Counted from the stretch's first letter, positions 1-12,868 are shown. The stretch: 64,000 nucleotides of DNA from Kalmusia sp. IMI 367209 (GCA_027946365.1 JAPEUQ010000008.1:682001-746000); one strand, 5' to 3'. The notes: a model not told the origin generated them from the letters alone. A program made the numbers and translations.

Positions 1-398
1 GGTAATGTTAAGCTTTGATTGAGTTCATATTGGAAGTCGCTCGTTAAACTTAAATCGATTACCTATCAGCGTCGTCCCTCGAGCTGAGCCTTGCTTGCAA
101 CATTAGTCACTTAGAGTGACCTTTTCTGTTGAGCGACAATGAGGCGTAGCCGACAAGGCTGTGTCGCGTAGGTAGTTCAGCCTTTCCGTATGTAATTTTT
201 TCTATGCAACGCGCATTGGAATGGGTTTGAAACAAAGCTGCTGTTTTTGATCTCGATTTCCTGGAACGTCTTGCATGGTATCTCATCAATTAGTAAAAAA
301 TGCATCGTAGTATAAAAAAGCGACCTATCATTTAGGTCAACAATGGCTTCTTTATGAGCTTATTATATGTCGCTCAAAACTCTTCTATAAGGCAGCTG

Positions 399-1040
399 TT
401 ATAATGAAATATTTCCATGTTTTATACGTAGGTCTCTTATACGCTCAATCCATCCTGGATGTAGCTTTACTGACAGCTCAGGCTGATTGATGAATGCCAA
501 AAGAATCGTCGACCCTACATAACTACTAGAGAGATAGGTCAAGATGCAGATAGCTTTGGCGTTACTATAGGTAGGATAGCTGAGATCAGGCTTACAATTC
601 TCCATTCAATGAGCTCGATTCGCGTAGGAAACTCAAAGTTCCATGCGATGCAGTGCAGACCACCAATGTCTAAAGAGGAAACAGTCGAGGGGAAGAACAT
701 GAAAGACTCGTTGCTTCTGACCCAGATAGAGTAAGCTTTCACTCTCTAAATGTTGTGTAGGTTTTGTGAACGCATTGCGGCGTCGGTCGGACACTTGAGA
801 AGGTGCATGAAAGATCGAGTCTGGTCATGGGCTGCGGCCGGTCTTCACTGCATGCAATAACCTATGGACTGCAACGTAGTCGATTGGGAGACATTTTTTG
901 CCTTCTACCACTTGGCCATATATGCAAACGCCGCTATGACGGCGAAGGAAATGGTGGTGATTTCTAGCTGGGTGGTAGGCAGTCATACGATACCACGCAC
1001 AGCTACGTTGAGGGAGCCCCATGTGACCTGAAGCATAGCG
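399..1040 (-). pseudogene. Relic of a fungal multi-pass membrane protein
   Basis: No intact gene is present, but the minus strand holds protein-like pieces spread over different frames. One piece around 660-625 reads HCIAWNFEFPTRIE, which resembles the conserved 'HC.AWNF.FPT..E..LW' stretch of a large family of uncharacterised fungal integral membrane proteins. Another piece around 980-920 reads LEITTISFAVIAAFAYMAKW followed by a stop, like the transmembrane segment before that motif. A third (about 545-480) is hydrophobic (AICILTYLSSSYVGSTILL). The order matches the family, but frame changes and stops break it. Function unknown even in intact relatives. Family recognition is from memory and only moderately secure. 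Confidence 0.4.
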
Positions 1041-2813
1041 ATGCCTTTCAGAAGCCAACCTATTTTACTTTAATCATCGGTGTGTCTCACGTCTAGAGCA
1101 AGATGCTCCAGGGGATGTATGCCGAGAAGTCAGGTACATGGCCCAGTCAATTTTGCTGGCGCGAAGCAGGAATATTCAGGCACCCCACTCTTTTTTTTAA
1201 CGACAGTATTAGGGTCTACATGCAGGAGACCACCTATCTGGGCATAATATGAGTGCACGACAGTCTACTTTGAACTGTTCGCTGAGTTATTACAAGCTCC
1301 TTTTCGGCCTGCTGAGCTTCGCTTGTTGGTTGATATGCCTCTTCCAAGTTTTCACTTCCCCCCTTTCACCTTTCTCATCCTTATCCTCTTCCTGGTCTCT
1401 TGGCGTTCCTGTTCTAGTTGTTATGTGATCGTGGAAAGATGCAATAGAGTCATTAGGTCCCGCTAGGTTGCATATTGAATTAGATTGAATTCCTTCCTCT
1501 GGATCGCACGTTGGGCTAGGCTGTATGTGTTTTTCTGGATCGCGGATAGAGCCAAGTTGCTCACTTGCATTTTGCGGTTGCTGAAGCGGCCGGAGGCATA
1601 GGAGAACATGAAGCAGAGGAGCCGAACGAAGGTGCTTGAAATGAATTCCCAAGCACCAATAATGTTTACTGAATGGGGACTGTGGCTACTTAAGAGACCG
1701 TAGACAATAAAGGTGATTAGTCCGCTGTGGGAGTTTGATCTCGTAATGCTACTCTTGCCCGGATTCTTCGTGAATTACAATCTATTCAGTCGCTCTAAAA
1801 AAACCCACGTGTTGCACTCACGCAGTTTCTTAGCGCGAATCGCAAATCACAGACAGCCTTAGGAGAAGATAAATTAAGGGGTGGGGGTATTAAGGATCAT
1901 CCAGTTCATCTTCCATAGTGTTATTTGAATCAGACTTTCGTCCCGAACAGGTTCGTTGGTATGTAACATAGTTTATGTGCAGCGAAGATGGTGATCGCGC
2001 AGCTCCATATGAGATAGAGGGTGCCTCGCGTATTCGGGCCCCTTCACCAGCCGAAATTGGCATCTACCGCGGTGCTATTGGTAGAATAGAGCGACATAGA
2101 GACGGAGTAAGGATGGTCGAGCGGACGGTATGATAGAGGAGTGTAGCAGATTGTTGATATGGAGAATTACGAAGCTTGAGACCTCTGTACATGCATGCCC
2201 ACGAGTCGCAACTCGTCAATGGTATAGCTCTCTGTCTGTGTGATGGAACTGATCGTATCGCTCCTAGTAGGCTAGTGGCATTCATGCGGGAGCAGTTTGA
2301 GGCCGCCGTCTAGCATTTGCGAGTATATTTACGTGCATCTAAATATCTTGGTATGCTACCAGATGGCGATAATCAGCTACCTGTCAAGGGCCTTGCGCAG
2401 TAAACCCCACACAAGAATTGTGCTACATACAGTGTCATGGGACATGGTTTGGCGAATTGCGAGTGAGAAGTACTGCAGGCATTTTTCTGGCACGGAAACA
2501 CTGAACTGAGCACTTGGATTGATTTTTTGATCGGTGGGCTTGGGGGTTGAATTTGGATTTTCTTGTGACAATGTAAGCGTTCGGAGAGAACGAAGGCTAT
2601 TCTGGTTTGATGTACTAGCTCCTATTATGTGATGATGCTCATTGGTCAATTAGCTCCGACCACCGGGGCTAGTGCGAGTCTTCGGCTGATGTCAAAGAGC
2701 AAATTATCTCCGATGCCCTGGCACGATGCACCGACGCTCCTTCACTACCTCTACGGAATTACGAATTGGACGGAGAAGCCACGCCTGAATAGAATAGCCG
2801 CATCGGACAAGTC
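1041..2813. other. Gene-poor stretch
   Basis: No recognisable coding signal was found. Open frames here (for example 1290-1652 on the minus strand, 120 codons, hydrophilic) show no family motif or clear intron signals. The last part includes the presumed 5' flank of the regulator starting at 2814. Confidence 0.4.
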
Positions 2814-5800
2814 ATGGACCTTGCTCGGCGTGGTGGTAACGCTGACGAGGCTCCAAGACCTCGCAAGAAAGCCCGAAAACAGCGGCCTCACTACAGCTGT
2901 GAAGGTGAGATGTCTCAACAGAGCCTGGAAATTCAGAAGGCTAAGACAAAACGGTTAGAATGTCGCAGACTCAAGATGAAATGCGATCGGATGGGTTAGT
3001 CACGTGCCGAACCAAAGGTGTCCCGTAGCTAGAAAATTATCACAGTGCCATGCTCAAGCTGTGTCCGCCGACATCGAGTAGAATTCTGTAATAGCTCTAC
3101 GGATGATTCAACACCTACTAAGTGCATTTTGTCCCTAGATGCAGAAAATAACATAAAGCTGAGCATTATACAGTCGAAATTCCGTCGCGCACTCGGAACA
3201 GCAGCAAAATACTGGAGACATTCAGCAGGATGAGCCATCGATCGAACATGTCCAGAGCAGCTTGACCACTTCCCTGCCACTTGATCATCGGCATGTACCG
3301 GAGGAACACGTGCAATGCTTTGATAGTAGCCTGCGAGATAGCGACAGTGCGCATATGGACCCTAGAGCATCTGGCATTCACGCCTTGGCCCCCGAGCCAC
3401 GTATTGTACATGGCCCTCCTTTGAACGAACCTAGTTCTGGTGCTGGTTATAGCGGGTCGACCAGAGCTACTAGGTTAAGTGAACCTGTCTTGCATTCTGG
3501 AGATGATAACGAGCAGAACGACTCCTTTGGCACATTACTGTTGAGTAGAGGTGGTCGTTCCAAGTACCTAGGTCCTACAGCAGGTAGTGCATGGTTGAAA
3601 GACGTAAGTGGCGTGACCCTGGCAGCACTGATCGAGCTAAATGATAGCAGTCGCAAATGCCAGATGTATCAGATACACCCGTGATATCTCGTGCTCCAAC
3701 GCCAGAATTATCTCGAGGTTCAATACACATTGAGCCAACCCATTTCAGCTCTGGCGCTGTTCCAGTCGCTTTTCCATTCAACGTCTCGGCGGCTCACGTC
3801 AGTACTCGAGATCTACTTTCGGCCCTGCCGCCAAAAGAGGAGGCCTGGACACTGACAGAGTCATACTATCGCTACTGTTCTTGGCAGTGAGTTCCGCAAA
3901 CTAGAAAGAGAGTGGATATTAACAGCATTTAGTCACGACGTTTGTCCCAAAGATCGATTCAAAACGACATTTGATCGTGTATATTCGCTTGCGGATGGCG
4001 CTTACTTGTCTCCACAGGTTAATCCTCAAGAAATTGCGCTTCTTTTCATTCTCATGGCGCAGGGGACCATGTTCAACATTGAAATGCCTAATCACGACTC
4101 GTCCGTAGAAGCATGGCTACATCTATCGGAACAGGCACTGGTCAAAGGAGGCTTCCTGTCGAACAACACGGTCGCTGGGCTACAGACTCTTGTGAGGGCG
4201 GAGAGTACATTTTTCGTATGGTAACTAACTGTTATTAGCATTTGATGGCGCATCTGCACTTGTACGTGTAACATTTCCTACATTATTCCCCTTTGTCGCT
4301 AAAATGCAGGAGACATTTAGATAAGGGAAGGCGCGGCGACAATGCCTGGCCCCTGTTTGGCATGGTCATGCGTTTAGCTCAAGCGGTACGTAGCAGTCTG
4401 TAAGCGAAGAAATGACACCGACGTTTTACGGTCACAGATGGGTATGCACCGAGACGGCTCACGTTGGAACCTATCGCAAGATGTAGTCGAGGAAAGAAGA
4501 AAGGTTTTTTGGGAATGCAACGCTGCCGATATTTTCCAAGCTCATTGCTTTTCACGACCGTATGGCTACCTTCTTGCTTTTCGCAAATGAGCTTATTCTA
4601 GGCAGGTGTACAATCAACCCTGAGCATTGCGACACAGAATTTCCTTCCGATCCAGGGGCATCGAGCGGAGAGAAAAGCTATTCAATACTCCGTTACGAAC
4701 TGTCTCAACTTTCGTCGGAGTAAGTACCAATAACGTGTCAACCGTATTAGAGCTTACGAATGTGCAGGATTCTCAATATGGCGATGAAGGTGCGAAAGTC
4801 GGCATACTCCGAGGTCATGAATCTAGATCTCAAGCTGTGAGTGCTTGCCAATCCAAGTGTGTATGCAGACTAACATTCTATAGCTGCACATTCGAACGCG
4901 ACTTACCATTCTCCTTGCGTTGTCGAGCAGCATTCATGTCAATGCCATCTCGGTATCCTCTACTTCAAGAGGCAATTGCCGCATCACCAGAACCATCTCG
5001 AAGGTCGATGACGGTATCTTTCCGAGTCCGTCCCTCCGTGGATAAACCAACATTATTGTGCTAATAAGGTGAAGCAAACGAGTCTTGCGCTCAACATATC
5101 GGAAACGTTCATTAATCTCCACCGGCCTTTCTATGCAAAGGCACTGTACGGGAACATTGACGAATGTACAAAGTCCGCATACGCGCCATCGATCTTGACA
5201 GTGATAGAACGTTGTGCGGTAAGACACTACCAGATTGGCTATTCGGCAACTATTGATTAATCACGTTAGATAATCATTAATATTGTCGCTGATATCCACG
5301 CCCGCTTTCCAACTATTAGCATCAGGCAATGGCATTTCTGGGTAGGGCTCTGATCATTAGGTAACGCCTAGAGTTCTTATGTATATTCTAGTTCCACGTA
5401 TTTGGCTCAGCCCTATGCCTGGGAACGCTACTATTCCGCGATCCAGGTAATCCGATGGCTGCCTTTGCGCTTATGCAAATCGATGCCGCTGTAGATCTAT
5501 TTGTGTCCATGATTCAACACGGTGGTGGCACTCCGCGCTATCACCGAAACCTCGAGTGGCTTTCGAAATTGCGGACGCGAGCATCAGATAAGATTTCCAA
5601 GGTATCTGCCGGACAAATGGATGGCTCACAGCGAGATAATGATCTACGTTCGCGAAGGAGAAGCGAGGAAGGAGAAGACGTTGATGATGCGAATCTGCTT
5701 GGCTGGCAGACCAGACTCATCGAGCGTGCGGATCAGGATCGCCCGAGATACAGAACACTTGGCTCAGTCGCCGGACCTATCCCTTCTTATGTTGCGCAGG

Positions 5801-6171
5801 GGTCGCATTCTCCCATGGGCCATCATAACCCCAGAGACTCTGTAGGCCGGACGAGACAAGACGAACCCACAACGTCTGATGGACCACTTGCTTTCGCAAC
5901 ACCTAACTCAACCGATGATCTTGTAAGCTTAGCACCTATATTCAATATGGTTGGAAATGACTGCTTCTAGTTGCACGATTTTTGGGACCCAATGTTCTTA
6001 CAAGATCTACTCGGAAATCCTCATGATCAGATTACTGTAAGTTTAGAAAAGGTTGCCTCTGGCAAACAGCTAATGAAATGCGTAGCCTGTGACAAGTATT
6101 TGGCCAGCTTGATGGGACACTATCATGGGTGCCCTCAATCATACTTGTGTGTTAATATCTTCAATTTTTGA
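2814..6171 (+). CDS. Zn(II)2Cys6 transcription factor with fungal-specific middle domain
   Basis: Likely sequence-specific nuclear regulator. After an N-terminal basic stretch (RPRKKARKQR), the zinc cluster appears once two introns (2905-2958 and 2995-3045) are removed: HYSCEECRRLKMKCDR, then VPCSSCVRRHRVEFC, giving six cysteines in the standard spacing. Further introns at 3122-3173, 3604-3650, 3887-3932, 4192-4238 and 4262-4309, plus several more to 5970, restore one frame through SKYLGPTAGSAWLKD, a family motif, then MGMHRDGSRWNL and ERRKVFWECNAADIF, which mark the fungal transcription-factor domain. The C-terminal part reads LHDFWDPMFLQDLLGNP near 5971. No in-frame stop remains after splicing, so the gene looks intact despite its high intron density. 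The start at 2814 is the first ATG in frame with the zinc cluster; the last exon's end is less certain. It heads the 2.8-16.8 kb cluster and is the obvious candidate regulator. Confidence 0.85.
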
Positions 6172-6415
6172 ATGTTGAATCTGATGCTTCATTTTACATC
6201 AGCCGGGATACTCGAAAAGATATGTAAACCAAACGTGTTCGTAATTGCACCTCAACAGGCTTTTGATGGGAACAGAAGTTATATGTGGAACCTCCGAATG
6301 AACTATGTGAGGAAGCTAGACAGCAGCGACCTGTCCTGATATACGATGAATAAAATATCCATGACAATATACTCTTATAATTGCTTTTGTGTTTCTTATA
6401 TTTCTCTATCATATA

Positions 6416-7729
6416 TTAAGGAGTTTCCGTACTATCTACTTCCATTATAGGCAAGCCATCGTCATCAAAGAAGACTGGTACACCTTTACGGAACGAGTAT
6501 TGAAGCGCGTTCGCTATCTTTGCTGCTTCGTAAGCATCTTCCGGAGTGCAGGTAAGGGGCTTATTCTCGAGCACACAATCTGCAAATTCAGCTAGATCAT
6601 TCAGGAACGACTTGTCGTAAAGGACAAACGCATCTGGGGTGGTAGCCGTGCGTACTCCGTATGAGTCGCGAATCTCAACACGGTTTATTGTGGAATTGCC
6701 GTTGATAACAGAGTGACCCTTGGTTCCACACACTCGGGTCATTCCCTCGAAGCCGTTTGTGAGGGTGCGGCCTAGGTGAGTGGTAAGGACTTTACCATTG
6801 GCAAATTCAACCAGACCCCATCCGTTATCACAGTCTCCGTATTTAGCGAGATCACCATAGACAGCTTGTTGGCCCATGGCAATGACTCTATTCACCTGCT
6901 TTTTGGGGTTCTTGAGCCCGGACTTGACATCTAAAAAGTATCGACCGATATCGATCTGTGTCGAGTCAGTAAGTGTACCCTAATAGGAAAGAGTGTACGA
7001 CATCGTGGACTCCCATGTCAACAAATATGCCCCCTGACTGCGCGGAGAAGGTCACAAAGAAACCTACGATATGTTCAGCAAGATTTCCCAACAATGCGAC
7101 ATTTGCTTAGTTTGCATACCGGTAGGGTCCTGTTGATCCAAGCAGGTTGTCTCGACGGCGTGGATATTGCCCAGCGTGCCATTCTCTACCATCAACTTTG
7201 CAGCACGATATGAGTCATCATCTAGCAAATGTCAGTCCCACAGCTTTAATTCAAGACATGGCAAATAGTTACATCGTCGGCAAAAAGGGACCAGGAACTT
7301 CAACTGGGGGTTAGAAGCAGCCTTTGCGAGGACTTTTCTCGTGGTAATGACGTCTACTGAAATAGGCTTCTCGCACATTACGTGCTGGCATTCGTTAGCT
7401 CTGAGGACTTCCCATTATTGGCAAACCATCTTCGGTGGACTTACTAAGCCTAGATCAAGACCTAGACAAATTAGAGGAGCATGAGTAGCAGTCGCGGTGG
7501 AAATCAGAATGGCTTCAGCGCCACTGTTTCTCATGCAATCCTCAGGATCCGCGTAGAATTTAACAGAAGATGGCAGGTTGGCTACAGCCCACTCATTAGC
7601 ACCAGGCTTGTTGTCGCACGCAGCGACGAGCTCAATGCGAGGCTGCTGAAAAGCAAGGATCCGGGCACGAATGGCGCCCAAACGTCCAAGTCCAATCAGA
7701 GCCAACTTGAGCCGACGTTGTGCATCCAT
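6416..7729 (-). CDS. Gfo/Idh/MocA-family NAD(P)-dependent dehydrogenase
   Basis: Probable cytosolic sugar or polyol dehydrogenase of the inositol 2-dehydrogenase-like family. The N-terminal exon has a Rossmann motif (LALIGLGRLGAIRARIL) and an acidic end to the second strand (LVAACD). After a short intron the family's catalytic-lysine signature follows (HVMCEKPISVD). Later exons read VPFCRR then YDDSYRAAK, GGIFVDMGVHDV and DIGRYFLDVKSG, all typical of the C-terminal dimerisation domain. Five exons join with GT..AG introns and no stops, for roughly 370 residues, the usual family length. The gene is divergent from the flavin monooxygenase at 8351 across 621 bp. The substrate cannot be read from sequence; lactone-forming oxidation of a sugar would fit the nearby lactonase, but that is inference. 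Confidence 0.9.
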
Positions 7730-7896
7730 CTTGTGAATGAAGAAACGTGATATCTTTCGGTTCCCGGGAAGAAGGTGGAACAGAGTTTTGGGTGAAAATT
7801 TAATGCTCTATGACTTGCCTCTTTAAATCTGGAAACGTTCTACGGTTGGAATTTACGACATGTTACGGGGAAGTTGGGGTGCAGCTGGGGCACAAA

Positions 7897-7904
7897 TATG
7901 TCCG
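7897..7904 (-). promoter_or_regulatory. CGGACATA motif upstream of the dehydrogenase
   Basis: TATGTCCG on the plus strand, that is CGGACATA read towards the dehydrogenase gene. The same 8-mer occurs in three other intergenic places within this cluster. Confidence 0.45.
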
Positions 7905-8261
7905 ACGATGGAGTTATCCTCGGACTGGTTTTCCCAAAAATCTTGCATATCTCCGGAGGAGCCTCTCCATCATCGGCGATGTTGCAGAGTGGTGATTGGC
8001 GCTGCTAGAAGGAGAGCGAGGCTAGATTCAGTTACATTAAACGAGGAAGTGGGTCCAACCCGCCAGGGGTATAACCCGCCGGTTTTGTGTGGCCAGGAGA
8101 ATCTCCCTGATTGAAAATTGACAGTCACAATTGTTTTCAAGCGACGGGCCATGATGGGTGGGCGTACACCAGCAGACCGGAAAGAGCGATCAGCTTGGCA
8201 ATGGCGGGCTCTCCGATCCGATTGCCGCACTGTTGAAACCGGTGTCAGTCCATATACAAAC

Positions 8262-8269
8262 CGGACATA
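8262..8269 (+). promoter_or_regulatory. CGGACATA motif upstream of the flavin monooxygenase
   Basis: CGGACATA preceded by C and followed by A (CCGGACATAA), 82 bp before the ATG at 8351. It shares the 9-mer CGGACATAA with the transporter promoter. Confidence 0.45.
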
Positions 8270-8350
8270 ATACAGTGTATCTACGCTTGAAAACAAGGGC
8301 ATCTGAAGCTTGGAAAGATTGGATTTTTTGGTACCTTCACGTTCGCAATC

Positions 8351-10382
8351 ATGGCTCCTATCGCAGTGCATGAGTCTGTAATTGACCACAAAGTCGATAT
8401 GGCTGATCTCAAAGCCAAAGTCATTGTAAACGATATCGAACTCGAGACCACCCCAAAGGCACCACTTCCTGATGATTTCATGTACGACTTTAAATACAAT
8501 CATCCGCTTCCTACCTCGACCATCCTAGGAATCGATGTTCCCGCTCATTGCGATGCCCGACAGGAGGCTGAGAGTATCGTAGCCGGCATCTCTGAAGTAA
8601 TGGGAAAAGGAGATGCCCGTAGATTCACTGAGATGTTCTGGGAGTATGGTAAGAATTTCTCGTAGTTAAGTGTTGGACACAACTAAATTGCTTTGCAGGC
8701 GTCTGGCGCGACAAGCTGTCTTACACTTGGGATTACCGCACCTTCAATTTCAGACCGGCAATTCTGAAGGCTGATAGCGACCTTTTCCCAAAAACGAAAG
8801 CCACCAAATTCAATTTCCTCACGCCCGGACCCAAGATCACCCGACCCTATTCAGACTTCGCGCAGCTGCAATTCGTAGTGTCATTCGAGACTGAATTGGT
8901 GATTGGCTCCGCTGTTATCAATTCGGTTCTTACTAGAGAGGGATGGAAGATCTACACAATGCACACAGTTGCAGAATCTTTGAAACAATTTCCCGAGGTC
9001 GGTCCAACTGATGGACACATGACTGGTGACATCAGCTGGGAAAAGCAGAGGGCAAAGGATATGGATGCGGCATGCCCCGAAGTTCTCATTATTGGAGGAG
9101 GGCAGAAGTGAGTTGATGCCTTCTTTTAATTCATCTGCATAAACTAAATTTCAATAGTGGTCTCGCACTCGCCGCCAGATGCAAGGCACTTGGGATGGAG
9201 ACCCTGATCATCGAACATGGCGATGGGATAGGTGACGTCTGGAAAAAGCGTTATGAGTACTTGTCGCTCCATTTTCCCCATTGGGCGGATGACCTACCAT
9301 ACTTTCCCTACCCGAAGCACTGGCCTACATACACTCCCGCACAGAAGCAGGGTCTGTATATGGAATGGTACGCCTCAGCTCTTGAGTTGAATATCTGGTG
9401 CAGATCGTCAGTCGTTCAAGCAGAGCAGGATGAGCAGGGTAAGTGGACAGTGTTAATCAACAAGGAGGGCAAAGAGATCCGTTCGCTTCAACCGAGCCAG
9501 CTTGTAATGGCAACCTCTCTCTGTGGTGTTCCTACCACTCCCATTATTCCAGGTATGGCTGACTTCAAGGGCGGAGTTGTCCGCCATTCATCTGCGCACG
9601 ATAGCTCTCGCGAATTCGTTGGCAAAAAGGTTTGCGTTGTTGGCACGTCGTCGTCCGGTTTTGACACTGCTTTCGACTGTTCACGGCGGGGCATTGACGT
9701 CACCCTCTTACAGAGATCGCCGACTTACATCATGTCGCTTACGCATTCTGTCCCTCGTATGATCGGCAATTATGCACCGGATGCCAACGGCAACCGCCCT
9801 GATCTCGAAGAGCAGGACCGCCTCTTCTTCGCGACTCCTGTTGGCCCTGGTGAAGAGTTAGCTAGACGTAATGCAAAGGTCCTGGAGGACATGGATAAGC
9901 CTATGCTCGACGCGCTTAATGCTCGCGGCCTTCGAACATGGCGCGGCCAGCGAAGTACTGGAGGCGCGACTCTAGGCCAGACCCGTAACGGTGGCTTCTA
10001 TTTCGATGCTGGAGCTTGCGAACACATCATCAATAGGAAAATCAAGGTGGAGCCAGGTTACATCGAAAAGTTCACGGAGGACAAGGTCATCCTGAATGGT
10101 GGGCGCGAACGCTACTTCGACCTGATCGTGTTTGCTACTGGTTTCTCCAACTCTATTGATTCCGTTCGAGCTACACTCGGCGACAAAATCGCTGACCAAT
10201 GTGGCTCCATCTGGGGTATCGATGAAGAAGGCGAATTCAGGACCGCCTACCGAGAGACAGGAGTGCCTAATTTGTGGATCATGGTCGGCTACCTCCCGTA
10301 CACCCGTTATCATTCTAAACTACTCGCAATGAGGTTGAAGGCTTTGAACACTGGTATATCTCCGATTCCTTACAAGGCATAG
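8351..10382 (+). CDS. Flavin-containing monooxygenase with NTF2-like N-terminal domain
   Basis: Predicted FAD/NADPH-dependent monooxygenase. Three exons (8351-8648, 8699-9107, 9158-10382) give 643 residues. Roughly residues 1-230 form an extension with WDYRTFNF, ITRPYSDF and FVVSFETELVIG stretches resembling an NTF2/SnoaL-like fold. Then comes the FAD-binding site VLIIGGGQNGLALAAR, split by the second intron, followed by IGDVWKKRYEYLSLH as in related fungal flavoenzymes. The FMO-type signature appears as FKGGVVRHSSAHD, the NADPH-binding glycines as VCVVGTSSSGFD, and the late motif as FDLIVFATGFSNSID. This architecture is common in ascomycete FMO-like proteins near YUCCA and Baeyer-Villiger enzymes. 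The substrate is unknown. The gene is divergent from the dehydrogenase and in the same cluster as lactonase and transporter. Confidence 0.92.
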
Positions 10383-11106
10383 GCGTCGTGGCCGATCTTG
10401 ATAAATATCTAGTCTTGAATCATAGTAAAAACTGCGTGTCTCTTTGATATAGATAATCTCTTCTTACGAGTCCTGTGCCCATACAAATAATTAATACATT
10501 CAGTTCCCAGAGCCGATCGTTCTTGAAACTAGGTCGGTATACTTGACTTATCATTGCATCTATGGTTGCGGAACGAATTTTATTACCTACGTATGGGACT
10601 GGCGCTAACGCTTGCATCTCTCGAGCTTTCGGTAAGATCCTGTAGACTCGCCTATTGAAAGCATTTTGGCATTGCAGTGCATATTGCCGAACCTTTTCCG
10701 GAGAAGCACAATGCGCCTTGGTGCTAATTTGATTCACTTGAATCAATTACCTACGACTTAGGGTGCTGATGGCTTATGAGGTATAGCTGGTAGCATCCTG
10801 TCAGAGGACTATCGCTCCAAGAGCCATCTGCAATCACCTAATCGACTCTTTTAATCACATTAAGGCTAAGTTAGGCGCATTTGTATTCGTATTAGACAAT
10901 CACAACATAGTCAATAAGAAGCCTATGTTGTTATGAAATGATACGCAATTTTTTAACATATTTTTTGGGAAATCGAATTCTATTTGTATAGGGACCGCTC
11001 CGCCTGAGTATGATCATGAACATGTTTCTTCAGAAGATCAGCCATAGTTTTGAACAGTGAACAACCGCTAAGGACAAATCTGACTTTCTCATTTGAAGTT
11101 GGCATG
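10383..11106. other. Intergenic, no supported gene
   Basis: The 3' ends of the monooxygenase and the aldo-keto reductase face each other here. A 108-codon minus-strand frame at 10420-10746 shows no recognised motif, and I do not support it as a gene. Confidence 0.5.
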
Positions 11107-12291
11107 TTACGATTGACTAGGCGCGTACCAGTCAGCGAAGCCAAGATCAAATCCCCATAAGGGCGTGTTCAAACGCTTCGATTTGCCATTAGCAGCCAAG
11201 CTATCCAACACATCCAATTCCTCTTTGGAAAGCTTAATGACCACCCTGTTGGAAGAAATGCGCTTTTCGGTAACGGATTTGGGGAGCACCACGACACCTT
11301 TATTGACATGGTAACTGATGAGGATCGTCGCAGCTGAAACACCTTTTTTTTCGGCAATCCGCTGGATATCAGGATCCGACATAATCGGTGCGCCTATTAT
11401 TATTAACTTATGTTGCCTACAGGCCGATAAACAATCTCACCAGTAGAACCTAGAGGTGAATACGCTTCCAGCAGGATTTTGTGCTCAGCGCAATACTCTC
11501 GAAGTTCATGCTGAGGAAGAAATGGGTGCAGCTCAACTTGGTTTACAGCAGGCACGACTGTCCACTTCTTTCGAAGCTCCTCTAGATAAGGGATAGACCA
11601 ATTGGCAACACCAATTGCCTTGACCTTACCAGACTTGTATACTTCTTCCATCTGGCGCCAGGTCTCACTTTGATCCCACGATCGATCAACTGAACGAGTT
11701 CCGTCCGGGTTGACTGGAAGGAGTTCACTTGTTTCATTCTATGAACACATTAATACAATTAAGCTTTGTAATGAGACGAACGGTCGCTCACTGGAATTAG
11801 TCGCACAGGCCAGTGAACAAGCTGATGATATTAGTCAGTCTCACTCTTTCCAAAGAATACAGACGTGTGCTTACGTATAGATCAAGATATGTTGTGCCTA
11901 GAGCCTCAAGAGTCTTCTTGAGGCCCTCTTCGACGTTATCTTGATGGGTGTTCCACAGCTTACTCGTGATGAAAATCTCTTCGCGTTGTATGCCGCTATC
12001 TTGAATGCCTTGGCCTACTTCCTTTTCGTTCCCATAGATCCTACGCCCCTATCAATCGACATGTCATTCAAAGGTCTAGGGGGTGTTAGACTCACAAAGC
12101 AGCATCGATGTGCCGATAACCATCCTTAAGGGCAAAGGCAACAGCCTTGCGCACCTCCCCGGGTTCGGACTTCCAAGTTCCTACGCACAGCGTGAGCTAG
12201 AGCATTTTCTAGAGAAGTAACGGCACCGACCGAGACCGACTGCAGGAATTTCGGCGCCTGTATTAAGCTTGAAATGAGTGGGCTGAGCCAT
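11107..12291 (-). CDS. Aldo-keto reductase
   Basis: NADPH-dependent carbonyl reductase of the AKR superfamily (xylose/glycerol reductase type), probably cytosolic. The first exon gives [21 protein letters not shown]. After a 55-bp intron [20 protein letters not shown] then YRHIDAAL follows (the Asp of the tetrad), and the next exon starts IYGNEKEVG (the catalytic Tyr). Later pieces give [18 protein letters not shown] (Lys), [10 protein letters not shown] (His), [13 protein letters not shown] and the family hallmark [12 protein letters not shown]. The C-terminal exon has [18 protein letters not shown], the NADPH phosphate-binding region. All four catalytic residues are visible and splicing leaves no stop. 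It is divergent from the lactonase across about 580 bp, which carries a CGGACATA copy. The physiological substrate is unknown. Confidence 0.92.
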
Positions 12292-12556
12292 GACGACTGA
12301 CTGGGTGAGAAATTTAGAGCGGTTGGAATTTCGTCAAGCGACAGCGAAGAGGCGGATCATCGAGCTATATAACGGCCTTTTTTAAAAGGGCTCTACGGTG
12401 GATGTGTGGATCGCATCCACACGATTGTCATATCAGCGGCTTCTATGTTGCAGTAAGGTACATGAAAGGTGATCGGTACTTTACAAGATGGAGGATCTCT
12501 TCGGCGAATGAGCGCACCCTAGCGGTATTCGGTCCGAACGAGAACAATCACGTGAC

Positions 12557-12564
12557 CGGACATA
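12557..12564 (+). promoter_or_regulatory. CGGACATA motif between aldo-keto reductase and lactonase
   Basis: CGGACATA inside CCGGACATAT, 266 bp upstream of the reductase start and 305 bp upstream of the lactonase start. It matches the copies at 7897, 8262, 14657 and 14690. Confidence 0.4.
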
Positions 12565-12868
12565 TTCTACATCCGAGGTAAATCTATGGCAGGCAGCATC
12601 ATCTCCGGTTGCGGCATGTTTAATCATTTACACAGACGCAAAACTTGGCTCATTATCCGGGCCTGACTCTGGAGGAGATAATGTTCACGCTAGAGGAAGT
12701 TGTTTCCACCGGCCGCTGCCCGATGCTTCAGAGCAGATCGGACCAGGGTCAAATGTTCACATGAACCGATAGTTCTGATCAACTTTAATCATCTGCATAA
12801 ACTTCTAAAACTTGTATGAACAGACAAAGAATCTACGCCACACTTTATTTTGGCCATACTCAGCATTT

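Larger units (their letters stand above)
7730..8350. promoter_or_regulatory. Shared divergent promoter region
   Basis: 621 bp between two divergent start codons. It contains two copies of CGGACATA, at 7897-7904 (reverse orientation, 168 bp from the dehydrogenase start) and 8262-8269 (82 bp before the monooxygenase start). AAACCGG occurs at 8236-8242 and 8258-8264, and an inverted CGG pair (CGG-N5-CCG) lies at 8205-8215. Such CGG triplets are typical targets of Zn2Cys6 regulators. Binding is inferred, not shown. Confidence 0.5.

Noticed and set aside
1290..1652. 120-codon minus-strand frame as a gene
   Set aside because: Hydrophilic, low-complexity composition with no motif and no neighbouring exon.
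10420..10746. 108-codon minus-strand frame between monooxygenase and reductase
   Set aside because: No recognised domain, and it sits in the 3' flanks of two convergent genes.
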